64,000 nt of DNA from Desulfosporosinus sp. HMP52 (GTDB lineage: Bacteria > Bacillota > Desulfitobacteriia > Desulfitobacteriales > Desulfitobacteriaceae), in contig NZ_JMGA01000050.1 of the NCBI RefSeq assembly GCF_000765145.1, positions 62,001 through 126,000 of the forward strand, in the 5' to 3' direction. Numbering within the stretch: the stretch's first letter is position 1; each line of letters starts with the position of its first letter. Shown here in pieces: positions 8,196-17,631 of the stretch. Position numbers and translations under genes: made by a program. The notes below the pieces were generated by a model, which was not told where the DNA came from, did no database searches, and saw only the letters and a program-made list of their open reading frames with translations.

Positions 8196-9005
8196 ATGGC
8201 TAAACATTCTAAAATCACTAACACTGTTAATAACACAAAATCAGCACGGGTAATATGTGTTGCCTCCCAAAAAGGTGGGGTTGGCAAAACTGCAACTGTG
8301 ACAAACATGGCCGTAGGGTTAGTTAGCCTCGGATATAAGACAGCAATTATAGACATGGATGCCCAAGGTCATATCGCGCTTTCTTTTGGAATTAAAAAGA
8401 TTAACTTGAAAAGAACGATTTATGAGGTCTTAATTGGTGAAGCGAAAATGAAAGACATTAAACATACCGCTTTTGGAGTAGATCTCTATCTTTCAAACAA
8501 TTCTTTATCTGATCTGGGACCCAAAGTAATTGGTCAGCAAAATTCCAAACAATTTCCCAATCCCAAATTCCTTTTAAAAAATGCCATTGGTCAAATTAAA
8601 AACAATTATGATTACATCTTAATTGATACTTCTCCCAGCAATGATATGCCCACCATAAATTCCTTATTAGCTTCTACGGATATAATCATACCGGTTCTGC
8701 CCGAGGGGCTTTCAATTGATGGTATTCACGAAACAATCAATTTAGTCAAGACCATTCAGGAACAAGGAGCTAAGGTCAATATCTTAGGAGTTTTACCTAC
8801 AATGGTTCAAGACCATACTAACCTTCATCATGTGATGCTCCAAGATTTACGAAAACGTTTTGCCGAAACTCCAGACATTAAAGTTTTTGAGACAGTTATC
8901 AAACGAGCAATACGGCATGGCTTAGCGCAAACCCACGGCCAACCGGATATTAATAAAGCACCTGAGTATCTCTCTTTCGTAAAAGAGGCATTTGCTATAG
9001 CATAA
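8196..9005 (+). CDS. Orphan ParA/Soj-family ATPase
   Basis: A 269-residue ParA/MinD-superfamily ATPase. It has the deviant Walker A motif SQKGGVGKTATVTNMA (residues about 25-40), DMDAQGH as the switch region, and DYILIDTSPS as the Walker B region. It resembles Soj/ParA proteins that move cargo over the nucleoid. There is no parB, no visible parS cluster and no plasmid or phage gene nearby, so it is an orphan and its cargo is unknown. The ATG at 8196 has AAGGGG upstream. An earlier in-frame ATG at 8142 has no ribosome site. The N-terminal basic stretch (AKHSKITNTVNNTKSAR) precedes the ATPase core. Confidence 0.85.
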   Translation: MAKHSKITNTVNNTKSARVICVASQKGGVGKTATVTNMAVGLVSLGYKTAIIDMDAQGHIALSFGIKKINLKRTIYEVLIGEAKMKDIKHTAFGVDLYLSNNSLSDLGPKVIGQQNSKQFPNPKFLLKNAIGQIKNNYDYILIDTSPSNDMPTINSLLASTDIIIPVLPEGLSIDGIHETINLVKTIQEQGAKVNILGVLPTMVQDHTNLHHVMLQDLRKRFAETPDIKVFETVIKRAIRHGLAQTHGQPDINKAPEYLSFVKEAFAIA

Positions 9006-9033
9006 ATAATGGTTTACTAATTGTCATCCTAGA

Positions 9034-9084
9034 TAGGACAGGCACTGTTGTTATTTCATTAGAATTACAACAGTGCCTGTCCTA
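9034..9084. terminator. Perfect 18-bp palindrome, probable bidirectional terminator
   Basis: Arms 9034-9051 and 9067-9084 (TAGGACAGGCACTGTTGT and complement) pair perfectly around a 15-nt loop, between the convergent parA-like and MMPL genes. TTATTTTATT follows on the plus strand. The GGACAGGCAC core resembles the palindrome at 3100-3155, so a dispersed element adopted as a terminator is possible. Confidence 0.65.
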
Positions 9085-9092
9085 TTATTTTA

Positions 9093-12000
9093 TTAAGCTT
9101 GGGAATTGCTGTGATTCGGTTCCGGATAGATATCATTTTGCTCATATGAATACTTTTTAACTAGATTATCCTGAATAGAGATAAACCCAGGGATTACGAA
9201 AGGTAATAATATGACACTAAGAATTAGGATACCCAGACAGACACAAACAGCCAACTCTATTAGGGTATTGATTCCTGAAGGAGCCAGTGTTGCAAAGGTA
9301 CCGGCAAGAATAATTGCCGCTGATAAAACAACTCCTCCTACATTGCCAGATGCCCTAATAATTCCCTCATGAGGAGTCACCCCTTTATATTCCTTAAATC
9401 GCATCATCAAAAAGATACTGTAATCCACACCCAATGCAACAATCATGACAAAACCAAAAAACGGTACATTCCAGGCAAGTTCACTGGAATCCAAAAACTG
9501 TTTTGCAAATAGGCTGGTTAGACTTATAGAAGTGTAAAAGGACAAAAGTAGTGACGCAATGATATAAACAGGAATCCAAAATGACTTGATAATTAACACA
9601 AGCACTATAAAAATTCCTATAAGCACGATAACCTGAGTTGTTTTCATATCACTGATGGCTATTCCGTGTAAATCGTTGGTTGTAGATGTTTCACCCCCTA
9701 TGGCATATTGCCCATCAGCCAGAGAGGTACCAGCAAGGGATGAAGGTATAAGCTGGTTAATCCTCGCAATAGTGTTAATGGCATTATCAGAATAGGGATC
9801 ATCGTCAAGAGTTACAAGAAGCTTCACCGTCTTCCTATCCTTTGACATATAGGCATCAAGAGCTTTCTGAAAATCATTGGATTGCAGAGCCTCTTCCGGC
9901 AGATAGAATACCTTAGTAGATTCAAACCCTGTCAGGAAATCATTTGATTGATCAATTCCCTCTGAAATCTGTCCTAAGCCATCACTACTAGCAACGATAC
10001 CACTTTTTAATTGGGTTAATGAGCCACCAAGACTCGACAGCCCTCCTGCCATTTGTTGCTGCCCGCCTGAAATTTGGGCAAGACCTTCCGTCATCTCTTC
10101 CATGTTGGAAACAATGAAATCTCCCCCGTTATTCCCTTGCTTCAGACCTTCTGCTAAGCTTCGCTGTCCATTTTCAAGCCGGGATAATCCCTCACTTATT
10201 CTGATTATTCCGCCGGATAACTGACTTAGGCCCTCATTAAGTTTTGAAAACGAGTCCAGCGTAAGGTTATACTGATCATTCAAAGCTGCAAATCCAGAAT
10301 CGAGTTCAGCCAGTCCCTCATTCATCTGAGAGACCTGTACTTGCAAATCAGCATAGGCCGGGTTTGCTGCAACAATTTGATGAATACCCGCCGCTAGTTG
10401 AGCCAGACCCCGCAGAGACTGTTGTAGTGATTTATAGTTCTTGCCGAAAGTTTCATAACCGGATTCGAGGCTCGCATATCCTGAATGCAACTGATTAACC
10501 ATTCCATTAACGATCAACAAGTTAGACTTAATCTGTTCAATTCCATCTGCAATTTCTTCAGCACCAGAAGCACCTTCTCCAATTCCCGAACTCACTTGCT
10601 TAAGCGCCGATGCCAGACTTCCTAATCCCGTTTGTAGTTTAGAGGTACCTTCTACAAGTTGATCCACCTGGGAAAAATCTGGCGTCGTTAGTTTTTCTTG
10701 GATTGTACCAAGTCCATCAGTTATCTCTCGAACCCCATTATTTGCTGAGGTCATGCCATTTACAACTTTCTTGGTTTGACTATCAGAATAAAAATCAGCA
10801 ATTTCATACCCTTGCGGTTGGGTTGGTCCCATAACTGCATTAACTCCATCAATTTTTTCAATTTTTTTCGTCAGGCTGTCAACAACAGCTAGATCAGTAT
10901 TGTTATCTAATGGAGAAGCGTTGCTGATTACAATCGTAGTCGGCATACTGGTTCCCTTGTTAAAATGCTCGGCAACAATGTTAAATCCCATAACTGAAGG
11001 ATATTCATTACTCATGTCTTGAAGATTATCAAAGGACAGTTTATAAGAACTCGCCAGGAAAATCGGAATTAGTAAAACTGCTATCGCAGCTATTGCAATG
11101 GCTGGACGTTTCACCGAAAACGCAGCTGCCTTCGTCCAGGTTTTACTCTGACTGTGTCCCGCCGCATTCTTTGAAGGCCAGAATAATCGGGTATTGAGAA
11201 TCCGCAATATAGCTGGAGTCAAGGTCATTAACTGTGCAACAAGAACAAATATCCCCACTGCTACAGCTACTCCGGAACGATAAACACTAAATTTTACAAA
11301 GTTGAGAGCTAGAAAGGCTATAAAAATAGTTAGTGCACTATAAATGACCGTCTTTCCCGCTGTCTTATAGGTAGTTGCGATTGCTTTATCAATATTTTTA
11401 GGATGATTACTAAGTTCTTCTTTAAAGCGGTTGAATAGAAGAATATTATAATCCGTTCCAATTCCGAATAGAATTAGGATTAAAAACATTCGTGTTAGAC
11501 TGGTTACGGGGAACCCGAATTTATCTATGAGCTGTCCGACGATTCCCATTGACGTCAAATAAGTGATACCTACCGTAATTAGGGATATAAGAGGAGTTAC
11601 CGGGGAGCGGAACATTACAACAAGCACTATAAAGATAAACAACACCGTTATGACAGCACTTTTCTCGACTCCTGCATTAGTCTGCTTCAGGAAATCATTG
11701 GTGATAAAGGCCCCACCTGTTATATAATGCTCCACTTGAAGATCTTCAAAACTTTTCTCAAGCTCCGTAACAATAACTTGAGTATCACGGTTGCCTTTTT
11801 CATAAGTGAATTGCACAATCATAGTTGTATTATCCTTAGAGACCAGCTTTTCCTTAGCCTCAGGGTAATCAAAAACGTCAACTAATCCTGTTATGCCAAG
11901 GGTTTCTTTGTTCGTTTTCAGTTTTTCAAGAGTTGCCTGAATGTCATCAAAATGCTGAGTTGTTAAAGTATCCTTATCATAAAATACAAAGATTCCCGAA

Positions 12001-12188
12001 TCCCCTGAGGCAGTTGAAATCTCATCCATCATCTCTTGGGCAGTCTGAGAAGGATATTTATCAGCAAAGGATAAATTGCCTCTTTGATTAATAATGGGAT
12101 CAAGATTAGGTGTGAACCATGTTAAAACAGCGGTAGCCAGTAACCAAAAGAGTACAATCCACCAGCGTCCTTTTAGCATTGTTTTCAT
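9093..12188 (-). CDS. MMPL/RND-family exporter
   Basis: This 1031-residue RND-type transporter of the MMPL/YdfJ class has two six-helix bundles. Each bundle starts with one membrane helix, a large external loop, then five helices. The conserved proton-relay regions appear twice: FGIGTDYNILLFNRFKEEL (residues about 240-260) and ALGVDYSIFLMMRFKEYKG (residues about 910-930). The second external loop is extended by many GLxxLxxGLxxIxxG repeats (residues about 480-730), as in YhgE/Pip-like proteins, probably forming a long extracellular helical stalk. It follows a tetR gene, and both have a similar GAAC-N4-GTTC element upstream, suggesting repression by that TetR. Substrate unknown; lipids, detergents or antibiotics are usual for the family. 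Confidence 0.88.
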   Translation of the reverse strand: MKTMLKGRWWIVLFWLLATAVLTWFTPNLDPIINQRGNLSFADKYPSQTAQEMMDEISTASGDSGIFVFYDKDTLTTQHFDDIQATLEKLKTNKETLGITGLVDVFDYPEAKEKLVSKDNTTMIVQFTYEKGNRDTQVIVTELEKSFEDLQVEHYITGGAFITNDFLKQTNAGVEKSAVITVLFIFIVLVVMFRSPVTPLISLITVGITYLTSMGIVGQLIDKFGFPVTSLTRMFLILILFGIGTDYNILLFNRFKEELSNHPKNIDKAIATTYKTAGKTVIYSALTIFIAFLALNFVKFSVYRSGVAVAVGIFVLVAQLMTLTPAILRILNTRLFWPSKNAAGHSQSKTWTKAAAFSVKRPAIAIAAIAVLLIPIFLASSYKLSFDNLQDMSNEYPSVMGFNIVAEHFNKGTSMPTTIVISNASPLDNNTDLAVVDSLTKKIEKIDGVNAVMGPTQPQGYEIADFYSDSQTKKVVNGMTSANNGVREITDGLGTIQEKLTTPDFSQVDQLVEGTSKLQTGLGSLASALKQVSSGIGEGASGAEEIADGIEQIKSNLLIVNGMVNQLHSGYASLESGYETFGKNYKSLQQSLRGLAQLAAGIHQIVAANPAYADLQVQVSQMNEGLAELDSGFAALNDQYNLTLDSFSKLNEGLSQLSGGIIRISEGLSRLENGQRSLAEGLKQGNNGGDFIVSNMEEMTEGLAQISGGQQQMAGGLSSLGGSLTQLKSGIVASSDGLGQISEGIDQSNDFLTGFESTKVFYLPEEALQSNDFQKALDAYMSKDRKTVKLLVTLDDDPYSDNAINTIARINQLIPSSLAGTSLADGQYAIGGETSTTNDLHGIAISDMKTTQVIVLIGIFIVLVLIIKSFWIPVYIIASLLLSFYTSISLTSLFAKQFLDSSELAWNVPFFGFVMIVALGVDYSIFLMMRFKEYKGVTPHEGIIRASGNVGGVVLSAAIILAGTFATLAPSGINTLIELAVCVCLGILILSVILLPFVIPGFISIQDNLVKKYSYEQNDIYPEPNHSNSQA

Positions 12189-12215
12189 ACTTTAATTCAC
12201 TCCTAAGAAATTATT

Positions 12216-12237
12216 TAGAACAACTGTTCATTATTAA
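12216..12237 (-). promoter_or_regulatory. Candidate TetR operator before the MMPL gene
   Basis: GAACAACTGTTC (12218-12229) is a perfect 5+2+5 palindrome followed by ATTATTAA. The same GAAC-N4-GTTCATTATTRA pattern recurs at 12842-12861 in front of tetR. Recurrence before both genes of the pair supports an operator, though no footprint data exist here. Confidence 0.4.
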
Positions 12238-12246
12238 CTTATAAAA

Positions 12247-12837
12247 TTAAGACAACCTCAAAGAGATGTCTTTAAAAAAGATAGCGATTAATTGATCAAC
12301 TAATACCTTGACTTCGATTCCATTATTATATTTTTTTAAGATACAGCAAAACCCTTCAATAAATGCTGTAGATAGTATAGTCGTAAGATAGTTGTTTACT
12401 ACTAAGCCTCTATTGGTGAAGTTCGGAAGCATCTTTTCAGCCAAAACCTCGTCAATTAAGTCAATAAGATCCTGTTTCGTATCTTCGTATTTGTTCTTGG
12501 ACCCTTTACTCTTTTCCATCAAGATAAGTAATTCAGTATTATGCCTTTGGCAAATATCTAATAAGGTTTCAACTAATTCATTAATTCCAAAGTAGCTTTC
12601 GTCACCTTCCATCTCCCTGATCTCTTGAATAGAATTCATTAACCCATCATAGACCGGGCCAACCAAAGAGGTAAACAGCTCTTGTTTGCTAGTACAATAG
12701 TGATAGACATTCCCTAAGGCCACCTTGGCATTTTTCGCTATCTTACGCATGGAAGCATCCGTGTAACCCATAGAACTGAATTCTGCTAAAGCAGATTCTA
12801 GAATCCTCTGCTTGACCTCATCCTTCAAATATTGCAT
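12247..12837 (-). CDS. TetR/AcrR-family regulator of the MMPL exporter
   Basis: A 196-residue TetR-family repressor with the N-terminal helix-turn-helix SSMGYTDASMRKIAKNAKVALGNVYHYCTSKQELF (residues about 20-55) and a variable ligand-binding C-terminal half. It is transcribed just ahead of the MMPL exporter with a 58-bp gap, so local autoregulation together with exporter control is likely. The ATG at 12837 has GGAGG upstream. The longer frame from 12855 adds six residues over that site. The candidate operator at 12840-12861 overlaps this ribosome site. Confidence 0.85.
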   Translation of the reverse strand: MQYLKDEVKQRILESALAEFSSMGYTDASMRKIAKNAKVALGNVYHYCTSKQELFTSLVGPVYDGLMNSIQEIREMEGDESYFGINELVETLLDICQRHNTELLILMEKSKGSKNKYEDTKQDLIDLIDEVLAEKMLPNFTNRGLVVNNYLTTILSTAFIEGFCCILKKYNNGIEVKVLVDQLIAIFFKDISLRLS

Positions 12838-12839
12838 TA

Positions 12840-12861
12840 TAGAACCTCCGTTCATTATTGA
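12840..12861 (-). promoter_or_regulatory. Candidate TetR operator overlapping the tetR ribosome binding site
   Basis: TAGAACCTCCGTTCATTATT (12840-12859) matches the element at 12216-12237 at 16 of 20 positions, the differences lying within the four bases between GAAC and GTTC. It covers the GGAGG site of tetR, so binding could block both transcription and translation initiation. Confidence 0.35.
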
Positions 12862-12996
12862 TTATAGCATATTTTACTTAAATTCAAATCACCAATATAT
12901 GTAAATGGATCAGGTAAAGATTATCTTTATCCTGATCCATTCATAAATTCATTTCTAATTAAGTTTTGATCTTAAACCGTTTTCAATGTAGCAGAA

Positions 12997-14667
12997 CTAT
13001 TTAAGTACAGACGCCACTGTAGGGATCATCTCCGGTACAACATAAGCTTGTAGACCAATCATCACCGAAACTATCACAAGGAATATTAGGGAATGTTTAA
13101 CAGTGAAGCGGAAGAGATCCGATTCTTTCCCGACAAGGGACGTGGCTGCAGCCGCAACGGCAATAGATTGTGGCGAGATCATTTTTCCAACAACACCACC
13201 AGAGCTATTTGCCGCAACGGTTAGTACTGGATTAACTCCAATTTGTTCAGCCGTAACTTGCTGGAGTTTTCCAAACAAGGCGTTGGCCGAAGTATCAGAA
13301 CCTGTCAGGAATACACCCATCCATCCCAGAACAGGAGAAAGGAATGGGAATGCTACTCCGGTTGAAGCAAACAATAATCCAAGGGTAAAGGATAGCCCGG
13401 AATAATTTGCTAAATAAGCAAATCCAAGTACTGATCCCATAGTAATAATCGGATAAACCAGTTGCTTTAGGGTCTTACCAAAAACTGAAATCGCTTTTGC
13501 AGGAGATACCCCTAAAATAAACATAGAGATTATGGAGGTTATAAGGATTGCAGTACCGCCAGCCGAAAAGAAATCCCACTTATAGGATGCCGCATAAACA
13601 GTGGACTTCGATACGATTGGTGAAACTTTATAAACCAAACCATCCAGACCAGGCCAATGAGGTATATTGACAAACCATTGTAAGTCCTTAGTTACCCAAT
13701 TCTTAAAACTTGGAGTTCCCCAAATTGCCACCATAACCGTTAAGATTACGAAGGGTGACCAAGCTTTCATGACTTCTCCAGTACTGTAATGGGTCGTATT
13801 AACTGTAGCCTTTTTCTCACTTGGAAAACGCCAAACTGTTTTAGGTTTCCAAAACTTCAAGAACACTGTTGTTGCTACTAATGAGCTCAAGGAAGAGATA
13901 ATATCCGGCAAATAAGCTCCCAGGTAGTTTGCAGACCACCATTGGGCAACGGCAAAGGATACGCCTGTTACTAAAATAGCAGGAAGAACTTCTTTTGCAG
14001 CTTTCCAACCTGCCATTAGAATAATTAGATAAAGAGGAATTAATACAGATAAAAATGGCAGCTGTCGTCCTACAGCTTGAGAAATTACGAAATCACTTAT
14101 ACCGGTTACACTTCCGGCAGCAATAATTGGACTTCCAATTGCACCAAAAGCGACTGGAGCAGTATTGGCAATCAGGCATAATCCGGCAGCATATAAAGGC
14201 TCAAAACCTAAACCAATTAAAATAGCGCCAGAAATTGCAACCGGAGCACCAAAACCTGCCGCTCCCTCTAAGAATGCACCAAAGGAAAACGCTACCAATA
14301 AGGCCTGTATACGACGGTCATCTGAAATTGTAGCGATAGAACTTTTAATAATATCAAAATGTCCGGATTCCACCGTTAAGTTATACAAAAATACGGCTGC
14401 TATAACAATCCAGGCAATTGGGAATAACCCATTAAGAATTCCTAAGAAACTTGCTGAAAGGGCGGTTCCTACTGGCATTTTATAAACAAGTACCACATCC
14501 ACGAGGGTTATTCCTAAGGTTAATAATCCGGCAATATAACCCTTCATTCGTTTCACAGCGAGTGCCCAAAATAAGAAAAAAATCGGAATAGAAACTACAA
14601 GTGCAGTAAGCCCTATACTATTGTTTAAGGCCGCATAATTTTGACTCCATGGCATTTTTTCATTCAT
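12997..14667 (-). CDS. lctP: L-lactate permease
   Basis: A 556-residue LctP/LldP-family lactate:proton symporter with about 13 hydrophobic segments. Typical family regions are visible: GAFLEGAAGFGAPVAISGAILIGLGF (residues about 130-155), AVGRQLPFLS, and near the C-terminus FLTGSDTSANALFGKLQQVTAEQIG followed by NSSGGVVGKMISPQSIAVA. Lactate import would feed an anaerobic lactate oxidiser such as a sulfate reducer. A terminator at 14810-14846 separates it from the upstream lytST pair, so lctP has its own promoter in 14668-14809. The adjacency to lytST suggests LytT control of this promoter, by analogy to LytST systems that govern pyruvate or lactate-related transporters. Confidence 0.93.
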   Translation of the reverse strand: MNEKMPWSQNYAALNNSIGLTALVVSIPIFFLFWALAVKRMKGYIAGLLTLGITLVDVVLVYKMPVGTALSASFLGILNGLFPIAWIVIAAVFLYNLTVESGHFDIIKSSIATISDDRRIQALLVAFSFGAFLEGAAGFGAPVAISGAILIGLGFEPLYAAGLCLIANTAPVAFGAIGSPIIAAGSVTGISDFVISQAVGRQLPFLSVLIPLYLIILMAGWKAAKEVLPAILVTGVSFAVAQWWSANYLGAYLPDIISSLSSLVATTVFLKFWKPKTVWRFPSEKKATVNTTHYSTGEVMKAWSPFVILTVMVAIWGTPSFKNWVTKDLQWFVNIPHWPGLDGLVYKVSPIVSKSTVYAASYKWDFFSAGGTAILITSIISMFILGVSPAKAISVFGKTLKQLVYPIITMGSVLGFAYLANYSGLSFTLGLLFASTGVAFPFLSPVLGWMGVFLTGSDTSANALFGKLQQVTAEQIGVNPVLTVAANSSGGVVGKMISPQSIAVAAAATSLVGKESDLFRFTVKHSLIFLVIVSVMIGLQAYVVPEMIPTVASVLK

Positions 14668-14809
14668 CTCTTTTCTTTTGAAATAAAGGATTCAAAGAAC
14701 CGGAAACCCTTTTACACCACCCTTTCTTCAATAATTCACAAAAACATGTTTAGATTTGCAATTCTGATTGTACAAAAAAAATACATTCTTCAGCATAAAT
14801 CGAACAAAA

Positions 14810-14846
14810 AAAACAGGATTCCTTGACTGAATAGCCACAAATCCTG
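14810..14846 (-). terminator. Intrinsic terminator of lytST
   Basis: On the minus strand CAGGATT and AATCCTG arms enclose a loop and run into TTTTTTTTG. It follows the lytT stop by about 12 bp and precedes lctP, making lctP a separate transcription unit. Confidence 0.8.
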
Positions 14847-14857
14847 CCTAAAAGGTA

Positions 14858-15649
14858 TTATAGTTTCAAGTGTTGCCGTAGGGATTTTACATAGGTTCGG
14901 CTCACAGGTATTTCTGAACCATCGATCATTGTCAAATTACATGTATTATTAAACCAAGGAATTACTGCTTCAACTTTATTCAAGTTGGCAACATAACTTT
15001 TATGAACTCTTAAAAAAGACTCACCTAAAATTGTTTCTAATTCGTTCAAATTATAGTTTGTCAAATAGCTCCGTTTATCTATGAATACACGAACAGATCG
15101 ATCTTCTATGGTTGCATAAAGAATGTCTTCAAAAGGAATTAGATATATCTTCTCATTCTCTTCAACCTTGAGTTTCGACATCCCGTTGTTTGGATGGAGA
15201 ATCGAGTAGATTCTATCTAGTTTATCCATGAATTCATTGGAGATTGATCCTTCTTCAGCTTCTTTTATATTGCTTTGTTTATCAAGACGAGCCTTCAATC
15301 GTTGAACAGTGTCTGCCAACCGTTCTTCTTTAAATGGTTTTAGCAGATAATCTGCAGCATTTAAGTCAAAGGCCTGAACTGCATAATTATTGTAGGCTGT
15401 TGCAAAAACGAATGCAGGTCTCAGCGAATCTTCAAGGTTTCTTGAAATTTTTCTGGCAGTATCTATACCGGATCCATCCGGCATTTCAATATCCAAGAAA
15501 ACCACATCCGGCTTCAATTCACTTACTTTTTTCAGTACTTCCTCGTTTGTGGAGACTTCTCCGATTATATCTATTTCCGGAATTTTACCTAACAAATAGA
15601 TTAACTCATCTCTTGCCGGTTGTTCATCATCTGCTACGATAACTCTCAT
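14858..15649 (-). CDS. lytT: LytTR-family response regulator
   Basis: A 263-residue response regulator. The receiver domain (residues 1-120) has the acidic pair DDE at 7-9 and the phosphoacceptor D53 in VVFLDIEMPDGSG. The C-terminal LytTR DNA-binding domain (residues about 160-262) includes EKIYLIPFEDILYATIEDRSVRV and the FLRVHKSYVANLNKV segment. It partners with the LytS kinase 12 bp upstream. LytTR regulators bind paired direct repeats. I did not find a convincing pair in the lctP promoter by eye, so the lctP link rests on gene position only. Confidence 0.9.
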   Translation of the reverse strand: MRVIVADDEQPARDELIYLLGKIPEIDIIGEVSTNEEVLKKVSELKPDVVFLDIEMPDGSGIDTARKISRNLEDSLRPAFVFATAYNNYAVQAFDLNAADYLLKPFKEERLADTVQRLKARLDKQSNIKEAEEGSISNEFMDKLDRIYSILHPNNGMSKLKVEENEKIYLIPFEDILYATIEDRSVRVFIDKRSYLTNYNLNELETILGESFLRVHKSYVANLNKVEAVIPWFNNTCNLTMIDGSEIPVSRTYVKSLRQHLKL

Positions 15650-15660
15650 CTATCCCACTC

Positions 15661-17361
15661 CTAAGCTATTTCAAAATGAGGCTTTTCTGGAATCCTTAAA
15701 GTTACCACAGTTCCACGTCCAAAGACACTTGAAATCATAAAATCTGCTTGTCCATGGTAAGCATATTTTAATCTTTGCTCAACATTTTTTAGGCCTATAC
15801 CCAATCCTTTACTTTGAACTGTTTCACCGGAGTGTAATAATTTCAGCTTTTCGTGAGGTATTCCTACTCCATTATCCGTGATTTTAAGAATTAAAAATCC
15901 TTTTTCTTGTTCAGCAGATACGATAATCTGCCCCCCTGAGTTAAGGGGATATATTCCATGTTTAATGGCATTTTCTATTAGCGGTTGAAGGGTCAAACCT
16001 GGAAGCTGCCAGTTCAGCACCTCTTCAGAGATTTCTTCAATAACATTTAACCGATCCGAAAAACGTGCTTGCTCTATGGCTAAATAGGCACGTATATGAT
16101 CACATTCTTCGCGCAATGAAACAAAACGATCGCCACTTTGCAAATTTTTCCTAAAAAAGTCCCCTAGCTCTAGCAGTAAATCTCTTGCTCTTTTAGGATT
16201 GGTTCGGCAAAAGGAAACAATCGTATTAATAGCATTAAAAAGAAAGTGAGGATTGATTTGTGCTTGCAATGCCTTCAGTTCTGCCTTACTAACTAAACTA
16301 GCTCTAGTTTCCAAAGCAGCCAGTTCTAATTGAGTCGAAAATAGCTGTCCTAACCCAGCAGCGAATTCACGGTCAACTTTCGTTAAACTCCGTTTCCCCT
16401 GCCGATATATTTTAAGTGTCCCTACTACAGTTTTCTCAAAGCGTAAAGGTACAATTAAGGCAGATCCTAAACAACATGAATTATCTGAGCAGCCAATTTC
16501 TTCTTTATTCACTGCTAACTTTATCTCCCCGGTGCTAATTGCCTCGATGGTCGCCTTTGTTTGGAGCTCTAATCCAGCTGTGTGATGATCTGACCCTTTA
16601 CCTACATGAGCTAAAACTCTCTGATCGCTTGTGATGGCTACCGCAGCAAAATCGGCACGTTTGAAAATTATTTCGCACACTTTTTCCGCGGTCTCTTCAT
16701 TCAAGCCCAGGCGTAAGATAGGCAATGTTAGATTAGCAATATATAAAGCCTTTTGTGCCTGCAGAGCACCAATCCGCTCTTCTTCCAGAATCGAATTTTG
16801 AGCGATTCCATAAAAAATTGCAATTCCTATTCCATTCATAATTATCATGGGGGGGCCCATAGTTTTAACAACGTCCCAACCATCCGGGGCTGGTAAGGTT
16901 GCCAAAATCATTAACATCTCCAATATCTCTGATCCAAAACCGATTAAGACAGTCTGCTTCCAACTCAAAAGTTTGCTTGAAGAATTTTTTGCTAAAAGTC
17001 CTGCTATTAAGCCATTAATAATGGTCGCAATAGCACAGCTTAAAGATGTAGCCCCACCTAAAAAATATCGATGGGTTCCTGCAATGATACCTGAACCTAA
17101 ACCAATAACCGGACCACCCAAAAGTCCTCCGGCAACTACTCCCACAACTCTAGAATTTGCTAAAGCACCTTTCGTTGGCAGACTCATATAGGTTCCTACT
17201 ATCCCAATAATTCCGAATATCAGAATAAGAATGATTCTTTCTCGTGTATTAATCATCCCTCGCATAGTTTTCTTAAATAAAGGAGTAAGACTTAATAGAT
17301 AAGCAATAGTTACTAAAAAGCTCGTGTCTAGTGCCATCTGCTTAAATAGAGTAATATTCAT
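15661..17361 (-). CDS. lytS: LytS-type sensor histidine kinase
   Basis: This 566-residue kinase has the 5TM-LYT membrane sensor (residues 1-190, including the conserved GVVAGGLLGGPVIGLGSGIIAGTHRY stretch), a GAF-like domain (about 205-345) with several cysteines (GCSDNSCCLGSA), a HisKA_7-type phosphorylation site in LQAQINPHFLFNAINTI (about 365-382), and an HATPase domain with LIENAIKHGIYP and DNGVGI. The GAF cysteines might sense redox or bind a metal, which is an inference. It is transcribed with lytT. In Firmicutes, LytS-type sensors respond to pyruvate-like metabolites or membrane potential. The neighbouring lctP suggests lactate or pyruvate here. Confidence 0.92.
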   Translation of the reverse strand: MNITLFKQMALDTSFLVTIAYLLSLTPLFKKTMRGMINTRERIILILIFGIIGIVGTYMSLPTKGALANSRVVGVVAGGLLGGPVIGLGSGIIAGTHRYFLGGATSLSCAIATIINGLIAGLLAKNSSSKLLSWKQTVLIGFGSEILEMLMILATLPAPDGWDVVKTMGPPMIIMNGIGIAIFYGIAQNSILEEERIGALQAQKALYIANLTLPILRLGLNEETAEKVCEIIFKRADFAAVAITSDQRVLAHVGKGSDHHTAGLELQTKATIEAISTGEIKLAVNKEEIGCSDNSCCLGSALIVPLRFEKTVVGTLKIYRQGKRSLTKVDREFAAGLGQLFSTQLELAALETRASLVSKAELKALQAQINPHFLFNAINTIVSFCRTNPKRARDLLLELGDFFRKNLQSGDRFVSLREECDHIRAYLAIEQARFSDRLNVIEEISEEVLNWQLPGLTLQPLIENAIKHGIYPLNSGGQIIVSAEQEKGFLILKITDNGVGIPHEKLKLLHSGETVQSKGLGIGLKNVEQRLKYAYHGQADFMISSVFGRGTVVTLRIPEKPHFEIA

Positions 17362-17631
17362 GTCCAGAGCTCCTCAATTTAATAATTATATAAACCAATA
17401 GAATTAAACAGCATTTTACTTTAATCTTATAGAAAAATAATTATATTTCAAGCTCATAACTTAAACAAAATAAGGAAATTTAAATGTTGTTAATTTCTTA
17501 TTGTTTTCTTTTTTGAGTTTTTTGTGTAACTTTATACTTTTCTTGTTATTTGAACTTTCTTATTTGTATTTATTATTTAACTTTAAATTAATTTGGTTCT
17601 TAAATTTTGTTTCAGAGTATTTAACGAGAAA

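Noticed and set aside
16847-17191. 114-aa plus-strand frame opposite lytS
   Set aside because: It is antisense to the conserved membrane sensor domain, and the lytS frame is the one supported by family motifs.
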